A stretch of DNA of 64,000 nucleotides. Source: Bryobacterales bacterium (GTDB taxonomy: Bacteria > Acidobacteriota > Terriglobia > Bryobacterales > Bryobacteraceae). Every line of letters begins with the position of its first letter. Positions within the stretch are counted from its first letter, which is position 1. Shown one piece after another: positions 51,328 through 59,825 of the stretch. The stretch spans positions 1 through 64,000 of the forward strand of contig JAIXKK010000043.1 of NCBI GenBank assembly GCA_026954325.1. The letters are read 5' to 3'. Made by a program: the position numbers and the translations under genes. The notes beneath the pieces are model-generated. The model was given only the letters and a program-made list of their open reading frames with translations, was not told the origin of the DNA and did no database searches.

Positions 51328-51339
51328 GGGCGGTAGCTT
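51328..51339 (+). promoter_or_regulatory. Second ops-like (JUMPStart) antitermination element
   Basis: GGGCGGTAGCTT, identical to 22979-22990 and within the shared 16 bases GAAAGGGCGGTAGCTT. It starts 79 bases after the start of the -24 element and 63 bases before the first gene of a >12.6-kb operon, the kind of long transcript that RfaH/UpxY-type proteins protect from termination. Confidence 0.65.
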
Positions 51340-51390
51340 GTCTGCCGCAAACCCTCTCGTCCGATAACCGCCGCTAAACGGAGTTCACAA

Positions 51391-52644
51391 ATGTTTCAGA
51401 ACATGCTGGATGTTGCAATCGTGGGCGCCGGTCCATACGGGCTTTCTATCGCAGCCTACTTTCGGCGTCAAGGCATCTCGTTCCGCATTTTCGGCAGGCC
51501 GATGGATTTCTGGCTGGCGCACATGCCGAAAGGCATGTTGCTCAAGTCAGATGGGTTCGCCTCGAATCTTTACGACCCGGAAGGCGAATTCACCCTCAGC
51601 CGCTTTTGCGCGGAGCGCGGCATTGAGTATGGCGACACCGGGATTCCGGTACGCCTCGAAACCTTCAGCGCCTACGGGCTCGCCTTTCAGCGGCGATTCG
51701 TCCCGGAACTCGAAAATAATCTCGTTTCCGGAATTGATCGCTTGCCGGATGGGTTCGTCTTGCAACTTGATACGGGCGAAACCGTGAAAGCCCGGCGGGT
51801 GGTGGTGACCACCGGCATCTCACACTTTGATCACATCCCCGACGCGCTGGCTCATCTTCCCTCCGAATTCCTGTCCCACAGCAGCTTGCATCACGATCTC
51901 GAACCCCTGCGAGGCCGCAAGATTGCCGTCATCGGCGGCGGCTCTTCGGCGCTTGACCTGGCTGGGCTCCTGCACCAGGCCGGCATCGATGTGCAACTGA
52001 TCAGCCGTAGGGCGGCGCTCAACTTCCATAGCAAACCAACCGGTAAACCACGCTCCCTGTGGCAGCAGATCCGGCATCCGAAATCCGGGCTTGGCCCCGG
52101 TCTCCGGTCGCGCTTCTATTCCAACGCGCCGCATGTATTTCATCGCCTGCCCGAGCGCCTGCGCCTGGAGATCAACCGTAAAGCCCTGGGTCCCTCGGGA
52201 GGATGGTTTTCGCGCGACATGGTAATCGGACGCGTCCCGCTCCTGCTCGGCTGCGCTCTCGAGCGCGCTGAAATCCGGGACGGCATGGTCCGCCTCCATC
52301 TGCGCGCCGCCGATGGCGGCGCGCGTGAAACAAGCGCCCATCATGTGATCGCCGCAACAGGCTACAAGGTGGACGTGAAGCGGTTGAAGTTCCTCGGCGG
52401 GAACATTCTTTCACAACTCGCCGCCGTCAACGGCTCGCCGGTTCTTTCCTCGAAACTGGAATCGTCCGTCCCGGGCCTCTATTTCGCCGGCATGGCGGCG
52501 GCGAACAGTTTCGGTCCCGTGATGCGGTTCGCTTTCGGAGCCGGTTTTGCCGCCCGGCTTCTCACCAAGGCCGTGTCCAATTCCTTGTCCGCGGAGCGTC
52601 AACCCGCTATCCGGGTAACACAGCCCGTGGCCCATTCGAATTGA
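51391..52644 (+). CDS. FAD/NAD(P)-binding flavoprotein monooxygenase-like
   Basis: 417 residues. FAD site GAGPYG at 12-17 and a second Rossmann site VIGGGSSALDLAG (about 184-195) for NADPH; the ATG motif in VIAATGYKVD and the closing GLYFAGMAAANSFG complete the two-dinucleotide-binding fold. Related enzymes N-hydroxylate amines or oxidise small molecules. It heads the terminal operon, and a homologue (63278) is found at the other end, so two related oxidations may serve one product. The ATG follows ACGGAG by eight bases. Confidence 0.85.
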   Translation: MFQNMLDVAIVGAGPYGLSIAAYFRRQGISFRIFGRPMDFWLAHMPKGMLLKSDGFASNLYDPEGEFTLSRFCAERGIEYGDTGIPVRLETFSAYGLAFQRRFVPELENNLVSGIDRLPDGFVLQLDTGETVKARRVVVTTGISHFDHIPDALAHLPSEFLSHSSLHHDLEPLRGRKIAVIGGGSSALDLAGLLHQAGIDVQLISRRAALNFHSKPTGKPRSLWQQIRHPKSGLGPGLRSRFYSNAPHVFHRLPERLRLEINRKALGPSGGWFSRDMVIGRVPLLLGCALERAEIRDGMVRLHLRAADGGARETSAHHVIAATGYKVDVKRLKFLGGNILSQLAAVNGSPVLSSKLESSVPGLYFAGMAAANSFGPVMRFAFGAGFAARLLTKAVSNSLSAERQPAIRVTQPVAHSN

Positions 52645-52663
52645 ACCCGGTTCCCCGCCAGCT

Positions 52664-53941
52664 ATGAAGAGAGAAACCATGGCGATTCACGTAGGGTATG
52701 AAGGCGATCCCGCCACGAAAGCAGTGGCCGTTCCCATCTACCAGACGATCGCATTCGAGTTTGACAGCGCTGACCACGGCGCGGCGCTGTTCAATCTCGA
52801 AGTTCCGGGCAACATCTACACGCGCATCGGAAATCCTACCAACACCGTGCTCGAGAAGCGGGTCGCCGCCCTCGAGGGCGGTGTGGATGCCCTCAGCGTG
52901 AGTTCCGGAATGGCGGCCATCGAATACGCCATCATCAACATCGCCGAGCTAGGCAATAACATCGTTTCGCTCCCCCAACTCTACGGAGCCACCTACACCC
53001 TCTTCGAGCACATCCTGCGAAAACGCGGCGTCGATGCCCGTTTCGCGGCAAGTGACCGTCCCGAGGATGTGGAAACACTCATCGACGAAAACACCCGGGC
53101 AGTGTTCTGCGAAAGCATCGGCAATCCCGCCGGCAATGTCGCCGATATCGAGGAACTGGCCAGGGTCGCTCACAAGCATGGCGTCCCCCTGGTGGTGGAC
53201 AACACCGTGGCCACGCCGGTCCTGCTGCGGCCGATCGAATATGGCGCTGATGTAGTGGTGCATTCCATGACCAAGTTCATGGGCGGCCACGGCACCACAC
53301 TGGGCGGCATGATTGTCGACGGCGGAAAGTTCCCCTGGCGCCGGTATGCGAACAAGTTTTACATGTTCAACCGGCCCGAACCCGCCTATCACGATGTGGT
53401 CTATGTCGACCAGTTCGGCGATGCCGCTTATGTGGCGCGTTGCCGGACCGTGTGCCAGCGGAACACCGGAGCCACGCTATCGCCCTTCAACGGATTTCTG
53501 CTGTTGCAGGGAATCGAGACGCTCTCGCTTCGAGTCGAGCGGCATGTGGCGAACGCCCGCAAGGTGGCTGAGTTTTTGCGCGGCCATCCCGCGGTGGAGT
53601 GGGTGAACTACGCCGGCTTCCCCGACAGTCCTCTCTACCCGATGGCGCAAAAGTATCTCGGAGACCTGCGCTGTTCGCTGCTGACTTTTGGAGTGAAAGG
53701 CGGCTTCGAGGGCGGCAGAAAATGCTTTGACTCGCTACGCCTGTTCAAGCGCATGGTCAACATGGGCGACGCCAAATCCCTGTCGTGCCACCCCGCATCC
53801 ACAACGCACCGCCAGTTGACTCCGGAAGAACAGCGGAGAGTCGGCGTAACGCCGGAAATGATTCGACTCAGCGTCGGCATCGAGCATATCGACGACATCC
53901 TCGCCGATCTCGCCCAGGCGCTGGAACACGCAAGGGCTTGA
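52664..53941 (+). CDS. metY: O-acylhomoserine sulfhydrylase (MetY-like, PLP)
   Basis: 425 residues, full length for the Cys/Met metabolism PLP family. The PLP lysine is K204 in [22 protein letters not shown] (about 80-90), [12 protein letters not shown] and [10 protein letters not shown] (substrate carboxylate site) fit MetY. It converts O-acylhomoserine and sulfide to homocysteine, or makes related gamma-substituted amino acids. The acyl-homoserine donor gene follows at 53973. Its position in an adenylation-carrier operon suggests supply of a special amino acid; whether it also serves general methionine synthesis cannot be told. Confidence 0.88.
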   Translation: MKRETMAIHVGYEGDPATKAVAVPIYQTIAFEFDSADHGAALFNLEVPGNIYTRIGNPTNTVLEKRVAALEGGVDALSVSSGMAAIEYAIINIAELGNNIVSLPQLYGATYTLFEHILRKRGVDARFAASDRPEDVETLIDENTRAVFCESIGNPAGNVADIEELARVAHKHGVPLVVDNTVATPVLLRPIEYGADVVVHSMTKFMGGHGTTLGGMIVDGGKFPWRRYANKFYMFNRPEPAYHDVVYVDQFGDAAYVARCRTVCQRNTGATLSPFNGFLLLQGIETLSLRVERHVANARKVAEFLRGHPAVEWVNYAGFPDSPLYPMAQKYLGDLRCSLLTFGVKGGFEGGRKCFDSLRLFKRMVNMGDAKSLSCHPASTTHRQLTPEEQRRVGVTPEMIRLSVGIEHIDDILADLAQALEHARA

Positions 53942-53972
53942 AAGACGCCGCTTTCGGTACAGGAGGTATGTC

Positions 53973-55028
53973 ATGCCAGTGGTGGTGGATGGCATCCAAG
54001 GCCCGGTTCGCTCGAGCGGCCCCGGTCCCGTGGGACCCACTCCCGGCTGGGACGGACGGCCCGAGTGTATCCATATCGCGCTGGTCAACAACATGCCCGA
54101 CGCCGCGCTGGAGGATACCGAACAACAGTTCTTCGAACTGCTGCGCGCCGCTTCCGATACCTTCCTGGTCCGCCTCGGGTTGTTTTCCCTGCCCAATGTT
54201 CCCCGCGCTGACAAAGGCAGGCTGCGCCTGGACAGGCTCTACTTCGACATCGAGGAACTCTGGCAGAACCGGTTTGACGCGGTCATCATTACCGGCGCCG
54301 AACCCAGACAGCGGGAGTTGCGATGTGAACCATACTGGCCTGCCATGACCGCCGTGCTCGAATGGGCCGCGGAGAATACCGCGTCTACCGTCTTGTCCTG
54401 CCTGGCGGCGCATGCGGGCGTCCTCCACTCCGATGAGGTTGGCCGCCATCCGCTGCCCGACAAGCAGTTCGGCGTGTTCAATTGCCGCAAAACCGCGGAC
54501 CATCCCCTTACCTACCGTTCCCCGGATCGCCTGTGCTTTCCCCATTCCCGCTGGAACGAGGTGCGGGCAAACGCTCTGGCCTCCCGCGGCTACACGGTGC
54601 TGACCCATTCCGCCGAAGCCGGCGTGGATCTGTTCGTGAAGAAGAACAAAAGAAGCCTCTTTGTCCACTTCCAGGGTCACCCGGAATACGGCAGGCTGAC
54701 CCTGCTCAAGGAATACCGCAGAGACATCAGGCGGTATTTGAACGGAGAACGGGAAACCTATCCCTCCATGCCGCAAAGCTATTTTGACGCCGGAGCCGCC
54801 GAGTTTCTCACCGCCTTCCGAAAACAGGCTCTGGCGAACCGTTCTCCGGAATTCATGTCCCAGTTTCCTAAAGCTCTCGAGACCGGCGTCTTGCGGAACA
54901 CCTGGCAACCGTCAGGCTCCGTCATTTACCGCAACTGGCTGCAGTATATTGCCCTGAAAAAAGCCGAATCCCCGGCCTTTGCCGCTGTCCCTCTCGCCGC
55001 GCGTGCGCGCTCCGCCGCCGGCCGTTAA
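53973..55028 (+). CDS. metA: Homoserine O-acyltransferase (MetA-like)
   Basis: 351 residues. The nucleophile is C143 in TVLSCLAAHAG, close to C142 of E. coli MetA; the His-Glu partners are in FVHFQGHPEYG. HIALVNNMPDAALEDTEQQF is a family hallmark. The acyl donor (acetyl- or succinyl-CoA) is not decided. AGGAGGT five bases before the ATG gives a strong start. With the preceding MetY-like gene it forms a two-step route from homoserine to homocysteine. An extra 28-residue head lies before the conserved core. Confidence 0.87.
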   Translation: MPVVVDGIQGPVRSSGPGPVGPTPGWDGRPECIHIALVNNMPDAALEDTEQQFFELLRAASDTFLVRLGLFSLPNVPRADKGRLRLDRLYFDIEELWQNRFDAVIITGAEPRQRELRCEPYWPAMTAVLEWAAENTASTVLSCLAAHAGVLHSDEVGRHPLPDKQFGVFNCRKTADHPLTYRSPDRLCFPHSRWNEVRANALASRGYTVLTHSAEAGVDLFVKKNKRSLFVHFQGHPEYGRLTLLKEYRRDIRRYLNGERETYPSMPQSYFDAGAAEFLTAFRKQALANRSPEFMSQFPKALETGVLRNTWQPSGSVIYRNWLQYIALKKAESPAFAAVPLAARARSAAGR

Positions 55029-55032
55029 CCGC

Positions 55033-56604
55033 ATGCCGCGCGCACTCATGCTCGAAGATCAAATACCGGAGCTTCTCGCCGCCCTGCCCCAGCGCATCAG
55101 CGATATTGTGACGCCGTGGGCTGTGCGTTCCCCAAACCATCCCGCTTTGGTTGAATCCAGCGGTGCATGGACATACCGCCAACTTGCGGACCAAGTCTCG
55201 CAAACCCGGAACTGGCTTCTCCAATTGGGCGTACGCCCCGGCGACCGCGTTCTGATCGTCTGTGAAAACTGCCGCGCTTTTGTTGCCCTGCTCCTTGCCG
55301 TAGCTGCTCTCGATGCATGGCCCGTACTCGTGAATGCCCGTCTTTCGACAAGCGAGGTCGACCAGATCCGGGATCATAGCGGCGCACGGCTTGCTCTCTA
55401 TACCACCGCTGTGTCGCCTCAGGCGACACAACATGCCAAGAGGCATGGAGCGGTAGTGGAGAACAGGCCCGGACTCGGCCACATCGCCGTTGGTCCACTG
55501 AAGCGGGATGCCGCGCCGGAGCCGCTCGATCCGGACCCCGCCGGCCGCGTCGCCGCCTTGATCTATACTTCCGGCACCACTGGCGTTCCCAAAGGGGTCA
55601 TGCTAAGCCACGGCAACGTGCTGTATGTGGCGGCGGTATCCGCGAGAATCCGCTCTCTCACCCCCCAGGACCGCCTCTACGCTGTTTTGCCCATGTCTCA
55701 CGCCGTCGGGCTTTCCGTGGTCTTGCTGGGAGCGCTCTTCAGCGGCAGTACACTGTATCTGGCGAAGCGTTTCGATCCCGTAGCCGTGCTTGCTTCTCTC
55801 GAGAAGGACCGGCTGAGCATCGTACTTGGCTCGCCCTCCATGTTCTCCCTGCTGCTCGAGTACCTGGAGATGAAAGGCATTACCTCGCTCCACTTCCCCG
55901 CCCTGCGTATCATCTCCTCTTCCGGGGCCCCCCTGCAGCCCGCGCTCAAAGCAGCGATCGAGAAGGTCTTCGGCCTGGTACTCTACAACGGCTATGGAGT
56001 TACGGAGTGCTCGCCCAACATCGCCCAGATCCCGGTCGAAGCGCCGCGAAGCGATACTTCGGTGGGACGCATCCTTCCCGGCATGGAAGCCCGGCTCGTG
56101 GGTTCGGATGGAAAACCGGTTCCCGGCGGCGAAGTAGGCGAACTTTGGGTACGCGGACCGAATATCATGAAGGGCTACTATCGCGCTCCCGGCGAAACCG
56201 CTGCCGCCATCAACCTCGAAGGCTGGTTCAACACGCATGACCTGGCCCGTTTCGAGAACGGCTATCTGTTCATCGTCGGCCGCACCAGGGAACTGATCGT
56301 CCACTTCGGCCTCAATGTCTACCCCGCCGAAGTCGAAGCGGTCTTAAACACTCACCCCGAAGTTGTGCGGTCCGCCGTCATTGGCCGGCCAGCTCCCGGA
56401 GTGAATGGAGGCGAGGAGGTTGTCGCCTTCGTGCAACCGGCGCCGCGCTCCTCTCTCAATTCCGCCGATCTGGCCGAGCACGCCGCGCGCCACCTTGCGC
56501 CCTATAAACGGCCTTCGGAGATTCTGCTCGTCTCTTCGATGCCGCTCACGCCAACCGGAAAAGTCAAGAAAGATGAACTCCTAATTGGTCAACGCGGAGG
56601 CTGA
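55033..56604 (+). CDS. AMP-dependent acyl/amino-acid ligase
   Basis: 523 residues from ATG 55033, four bases after the previous stop. ANL motifs: A3 LIYTSGTTGVPKGVMLSHGN (about 175-194), A5 YNGYGVTECSP, A7 FNTHDLARFENG, A8 VGRTRELIVHFGLNVYPAEV and A10 PLTPTGKVKKDE with catalytic Lys. The sequence resembles long/medium-chain acyl ligases more than NRPS A-domains. It probably loads the carrier domain of the following gene (56610), five bases downstream. Confidence 0.87.
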   Translation: MPRALMLEDQIPELLAALPQRISDIVTPWAVRSPNHPALVESSGAWTYRQLADQVSQTRNWLLQLGVRPGDRVLIVCENCRAFVALLLAVAALDAWPVLVNARLSTSEVDQIRDHSGARLALYTTAVSPQATQHAKRHGAVVENRPGLGHIAVGPLKRDAAPEPLDPDPAGRVAALIYTSGTTGVPKGVMLSHGNVLYVAAVSARIRSLTPQDRLYAVLPMSHAVGLSVVLLGALFSGSTLYLAKRFDPVAVLASLEKDRLSIVLGSPSMFSLLLEYLEMKGITSLHFPALRIISSSGAPLQPALKAAIEKVFGLVLYNGYGVTECSPNIAQIPVEAPRSDTSVGRILPGMEARLVGSDGKPVPGGEVGELWVRGPNIMKGYYRAPGETAAAINLEGWFNTHDLARFENGYLFIVGRTRELIVHFGLNVYPAEVEAVLNTHPEVVRSAVIGRPAPGVNGGEEVVAFVQPAPRSSLNSADLAEHAARHLAPYKRPSEILLVSSMPLTPTGKVKKDELLIGQRGG

Positions 56605-56609
56605 CTCCC

Positions 56610-57731
56610 ATGAGCCTGTCATCGGAAGCCCGCATCACTGCCGTAAATGCCGCCGTCGAGCAACTCACCCGCATTTGGGAAAGCATTCTCGGTATTGACT
56701 CCATCCAGCCGGACCAGGATTACTTCGACCTCGGCGGCGATTCCTCGCTGGCCGTTCAGATGTTCGCCCAGATCGAAAAGCTGTTCCGCGTTAAATTGCC
56801 TCTGGCTACTCTTTACGAGGCGCCCACCATCTCTGGACTGGCGCGGATTCTCAGCGGTGAAACAGCTTCCTCCGGGTGGTCACCGCTGGTGCCCATTCAA
56901 CCCGAGGGTTCGCGGCCACCCTTCTTCTGTTTTCACGGAGCCGGCGGAAATGTTCTGAACTACCAAAAGCTCTCCGAGCACCTGGGGCCGGACCAGCCGT
57001 TTTACGGCCTTCAATCCCCGGGCTTGGACGGCGCTTCTCAACCGCTTACCTCCATCGAGGAGATGGCGGCTCTCTACATCAAGGAGATCCGAGCCGTGCA
57101 GCCTTACGGACCGTATTTCCTCGGCGGCTACTGCATGGGAGGCACGGTAGCCTACGAAGCCGCCCAGCAGCTTACTTCCACGGGCGAAACCGTCGCCATG
57201 CTCGCGCTGCTCGACACCATGAACTGGCACAAGATCCCTCTTACCTTCTGGAGTAAGAGCTCACACGCCAGCCAGCAGGTGCTGTTCCATGCGGCCAGCC
57301 TGCTCGATCTCAACTTCGCGGACAAGGTCGAATTTTTCAAGGAAAAGCTCGAGAGCCTGCGCAACCGGATCCCTGTGTGGCGAGGCATGCTGGCATCGAT
57401 GTTCGCCAAGCCCGGTTCCAACGAGCCTTCCTCGCCATCGGTGATTCTGGGGCGAATCTGGCGGACGAATGACCAGGCAAGTTGGAACTATATTCCGCGG
57501 CCCTACCCCGGCACGGTGACGGACATCCGCCCTGCCAGGCAATACCGCGTCTTCAGCAAGCCGGATTTGAAATGGGATCAACTGGCGCGGGGGGGACAAC
57601 ATGTGATTGTCCTGCCGGTCTATCCCGCCAGCATGCTGGTGGAGCCCTTCGTTGCGCAACTGGCTCGCTCGCTCAGAATATGCATGGATGAGGCAATCAG
57701 CGCCGGTCAACAGCAGGAAGCGCCGGCGTAG
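56610..57731 (+). CDS. Carrier protein-thioesterase didomain with Cys nucleophile
   Basis: 373 residues. The N-terminal carrier domain (about 12-85) has S45 in FDLGGDSSLAVQM, the normal phosphopantetheine site. The C-terminal alpha/beta-hydrolase thioesterase (about 100-355) has the elbow GGYCMGGTVAYEA, where C175 takes the place of the usual Ser; HGAGGN is the oxyanion region. Such PCP-TE pairs end NRPS-like assembly lines. Cys at the elbow is known in some thioesterases and may favour amide or ester transfer over hydrolysis. Works with the ligase just before it. Confidence 0.85.
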   Translation: MSLSSEARITAVNAAVEQLTRIWESILGIDSIQPDQDYFDLGGDSSLAVQMFAQIEKLFRVKLPLATLYEAPTISGLARILSGETASSGWSPLVPIQPEGSRPPFFCFHGAGGNVLNYQKLSEHLGPDQPFYGLQSPGLDGASQPLTSIEEMAALYIKEIRAVQPYGPYFLGGYCMGGTVAYEAAQQLTSTGETVAMLALLDTMNWHKIPLTFWSKSSHASQQVLFHAASLLDLNFADKVEFFKEKLESLRNRIPVWRGMLASMFAKPGSNEPSSPSVILGRIWRTNDQASWNYIPRPYPGTVTDIRPARQYRVFSKPDLKWDQLARGGQHVIVLPVYPASMLVEPFVAQLARSLRICMDEAISAGQQQEAPA

Positions 57732-57754
57732 AGCCACTGACGAAAGGATCTTTC

Positions 57755-58615
57755 TTGGCGCTCGGTAACTGGTCGAACACCTGGACATTCTTTGATGGAG
57801 ACTGGCGCGAAGGCAATGTGCCGATCATGGGTCCCCGGACTCACGCCGCCTGGCTTTGTTCCCTGGTGTTCGACGGCGCGCGCGCTTTTGAGGGCGTTAC
57901 GCCTGACCTCGATCTCCACTGCGCCCGCGTCAATGATTCCGCCGCCAAGCTCTACCTGAAACCCGTTGTCTCCACCGGGGAATGGGTTCGTCTCGCGCGG
58001 GAGGGCATCACCCGGTTCGACAAGAACACTCCTCTTTATATCCGGCCCATGTATTGGGCGGAAAAGGAGGGACCCTGGGTCCAGGCTCACGATCCCGAGT
58101 CGACACGCTGGTGCCTTTGCATCTATGAAGCCCCCATGCGGCAGCCACGCGGCTTCTCCATTACTCTGTCCCCCTTCCGCCGGCCGACGCTGGAAACAAT
58201 GCCTGTCGATGCCAAGGCGGGATGCCTTTACCCCAACAATGCCCGCTCGCTGTTCGAGGCGCACGCGCGGAAGTTCGATAACGCGATTGTCTTGGACATG
58301 CTGGGCAACGTCGCCGAACTGGCCACTTCGAACATCTTCATGGCGAAAGACGGCGTGGTGTTCACTCCGGCCCCGAACGGAACCTTCCTCGCCGGCATCA
58401 CCCGGAAGAGAGTGATCGGGCTGCTCCGGGATAGCGGGATAACCGTGGTCGAGACAACTCTCGCTTACCAGGATTTCCAGAACGCGGACGAGATCTTCGC
58501 AACGGGTAACTATTCGAAGGTCGTCCCGGTAACCTGTATCGATGACCGGCAGCTTCCGTTCGGCCCTTTGTACACGAAGGCGCGGGAACTCTACTGGGCG
58601 TTCGCGCATTCCTAA
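57755..58615 (+). CDS. Class IV PLP aminotransferase, branched-chain type
   Basis: 286 residues. The start is TTG 57755 with AAAGGA before it. The PLP lysine lies in VDAKAGCLYPNN, and VAELATSNIFM gives the family Glu. WTFFDGDWREGNVP and ARAFEG fit branched-chain aminotransferases and D-amino acid/4-amino-deoxychorismate relatives. It could make a branched-chain amino or keto acid from the product of the TPP enzyme at 60809. Substrate not certain. Confidence 0.86.
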   Translation: MALGNWSNTWTFFDGDWREGNVPIMGPRTHAAWLCSLVFDGARAFEGVTPDLDLHCARVNDSAAKLYLKPVVSTGEWVRLAREGITRFDKNTPLYIRPMYWAEKEGPWVQAHDPESTRWCLCIYEAPMRQPRGFSITLSPFRRPTLETMPVDAKAGCLYPNNARSLFEAHARKFDNAIVLDMLGNVAELATSNIFMAKDGVVFTPAPNGTFLAGITRKRVIGLLRDSGITVVETTLAYQDFQNADEIFATGNYSKVVPVTCIDDRQLPFGPLYTKARELYWAFAHS

Positions 58616-58627
58616 CAGGCCTCGGCA

Positions 58628-59788
58628 ATGAGAGCCATTTCGAAGAAAGTGCGCATCCTGATGACCGGCATCCTGGCCGCATGTCTGGCGGCGGGCATTT
58701 TCGCGCTCAGTCTTCCCACCACGTCCCGTTCTCTTTCTTCTCCCGGCTCCTGGAATCCCAAAGCCGCCGCGGATTACCTCGATCAACGGGCGCTCTGGTG
58801 GAGCAAGTGGCCCGCCTCGGCCCGTGGAGACGGAACGTTCTGTATCTCGTGCCACACGGCGCTCGCCTACTCTCTGTCACGCCCAGCCCTTCGCGCCAAG
58901 CTCGGTGAAGATACCCCCACGCCGCAAGAACAAGCCATTTTGAACAGCGTGACCAAGCGAGTTCAAAGCTGGAAGAACGCCGCGCCCTACTACGGAGGTG
59001 ACGAAACCAGCCTCGCCAGATCTGCCGGTACGGAATCCGTTATCAACGCAGTCATCCTGGCAAGCCATGACGCGGCGAACGGAATGCTCAGCGACATCAC
59101 GCGCACCGCCTTCGGTAACATGTGGGCGCTCCAGCAGACAACAGGGGATCTCAAGGGCGCCTGGTGGTGGCTTCAATTCAATCACGAACCATGGGAAGCC
59201 TTCGACTCCCAGTATTATGGAGCCGCCATGGCGGCGCTCGCCGCCGGGCGCGCTCCGGAATCGTACCTCTCCAATCCTAAGATTCAGCCTCACCTCGTGT
59301 TGCTTCGTGAATACCTCAACCGCGAATACCCGAAACAATCGCTCCTCAACCAGGTAACGGTATTATGGGCCTCCCTGAAGTGGCCTGGGCTCATTACCCC
59401 GGAGCAACGAAACACCATCATTAAAGAGGTCTTAGACAAGCAGCATGCCGATGGCGGCTGGAATCTCGCTTCCCTCTCCTCGACGTGGCGAAACTGGAAC
59501 GCCCTTGTCCGGATGTGGTTCGTATCGGAAGGGACGCCGCTGAAAGCACGGAGCGACGGATTCGCCACCGCCTTTATGACCTTCGTTCTCCAACAATCAG
59601 ACCTCCCACGCGACAATCCGCACGTGCGGCAAGGGCTTGCCTGGCTCACACGCAATCAGAATCAGACCGGAGGCCAGTGGTTAACCTATTCGCTCAACTA
59701 CCGGAGAAGTCCCGCCTCCGATACCGGCCGTTTTATGAGCGACGCGGCGACGGGTTACGCCGTGCTCGCGCTGGCCAAAGCCAATTGA
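58628..59788 (+). CDS. Exported alpha-toroid (terpene-cyclase-like) protein with CxxCH motif
   Basis: 386 residues. A signal peptide or anchor (ILMTGILAACLAAGIFAL, about 10-27) is followed by alpha/alpha-toroid repeats like those of squalene cyclases and prenyltransferases (EPWEAFDSQYYGAAMAAL, VLDKQHADGGWNLASLSS, LAWLTRNQNQTGGQW). The DxDD acid of true cyclases is not seen. C72, C75 and H76 (CISCH) form a c-type haem-like motif near the N-terminus. So it is probably a periplasmic haem or metal protein, not a cyclase. An exported protein within an otherwise cytoplasmic biosynthetic operon is unusual. Confidence 0.72.
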   Translation: MRAISKKVRILMTGILAACLAAGIFALSLPTTSRSLSSPGSWNPKAAADYLDQRALWWSKWPASARGDGTFCISCHTALAYSLSRPALRAKLGEDTPTPQEQAILNSVTKRVQSWKNAAPYYGGDETSLARSAGTESVINAVILASHDAANGMLSDITRTAFGNMWALQQTTGDLKGAWWWLQFNHEPWEAFDSQYYGAAMAALAAGRAPESYLSNPKIQPHLVLLREYLNREYPKQSLLNQVTVLWASLKWPGLITPEQRNTIIKEVLDKQHADGGWNLASLSSTWRNWNALVRMWFVSEGTPLKARSDGFATAFMTFVLQQSDLPRDNPHVRQGLAWLTRNQNQTGGQWLTYSLNYRRSPASDTGRFMSDAATGYAVLALAKAN

Positions 59789-59825
59789 GGCTTCTTCTTT
59801 GCCCGTCTCCACGCCTGTCTCGTCC

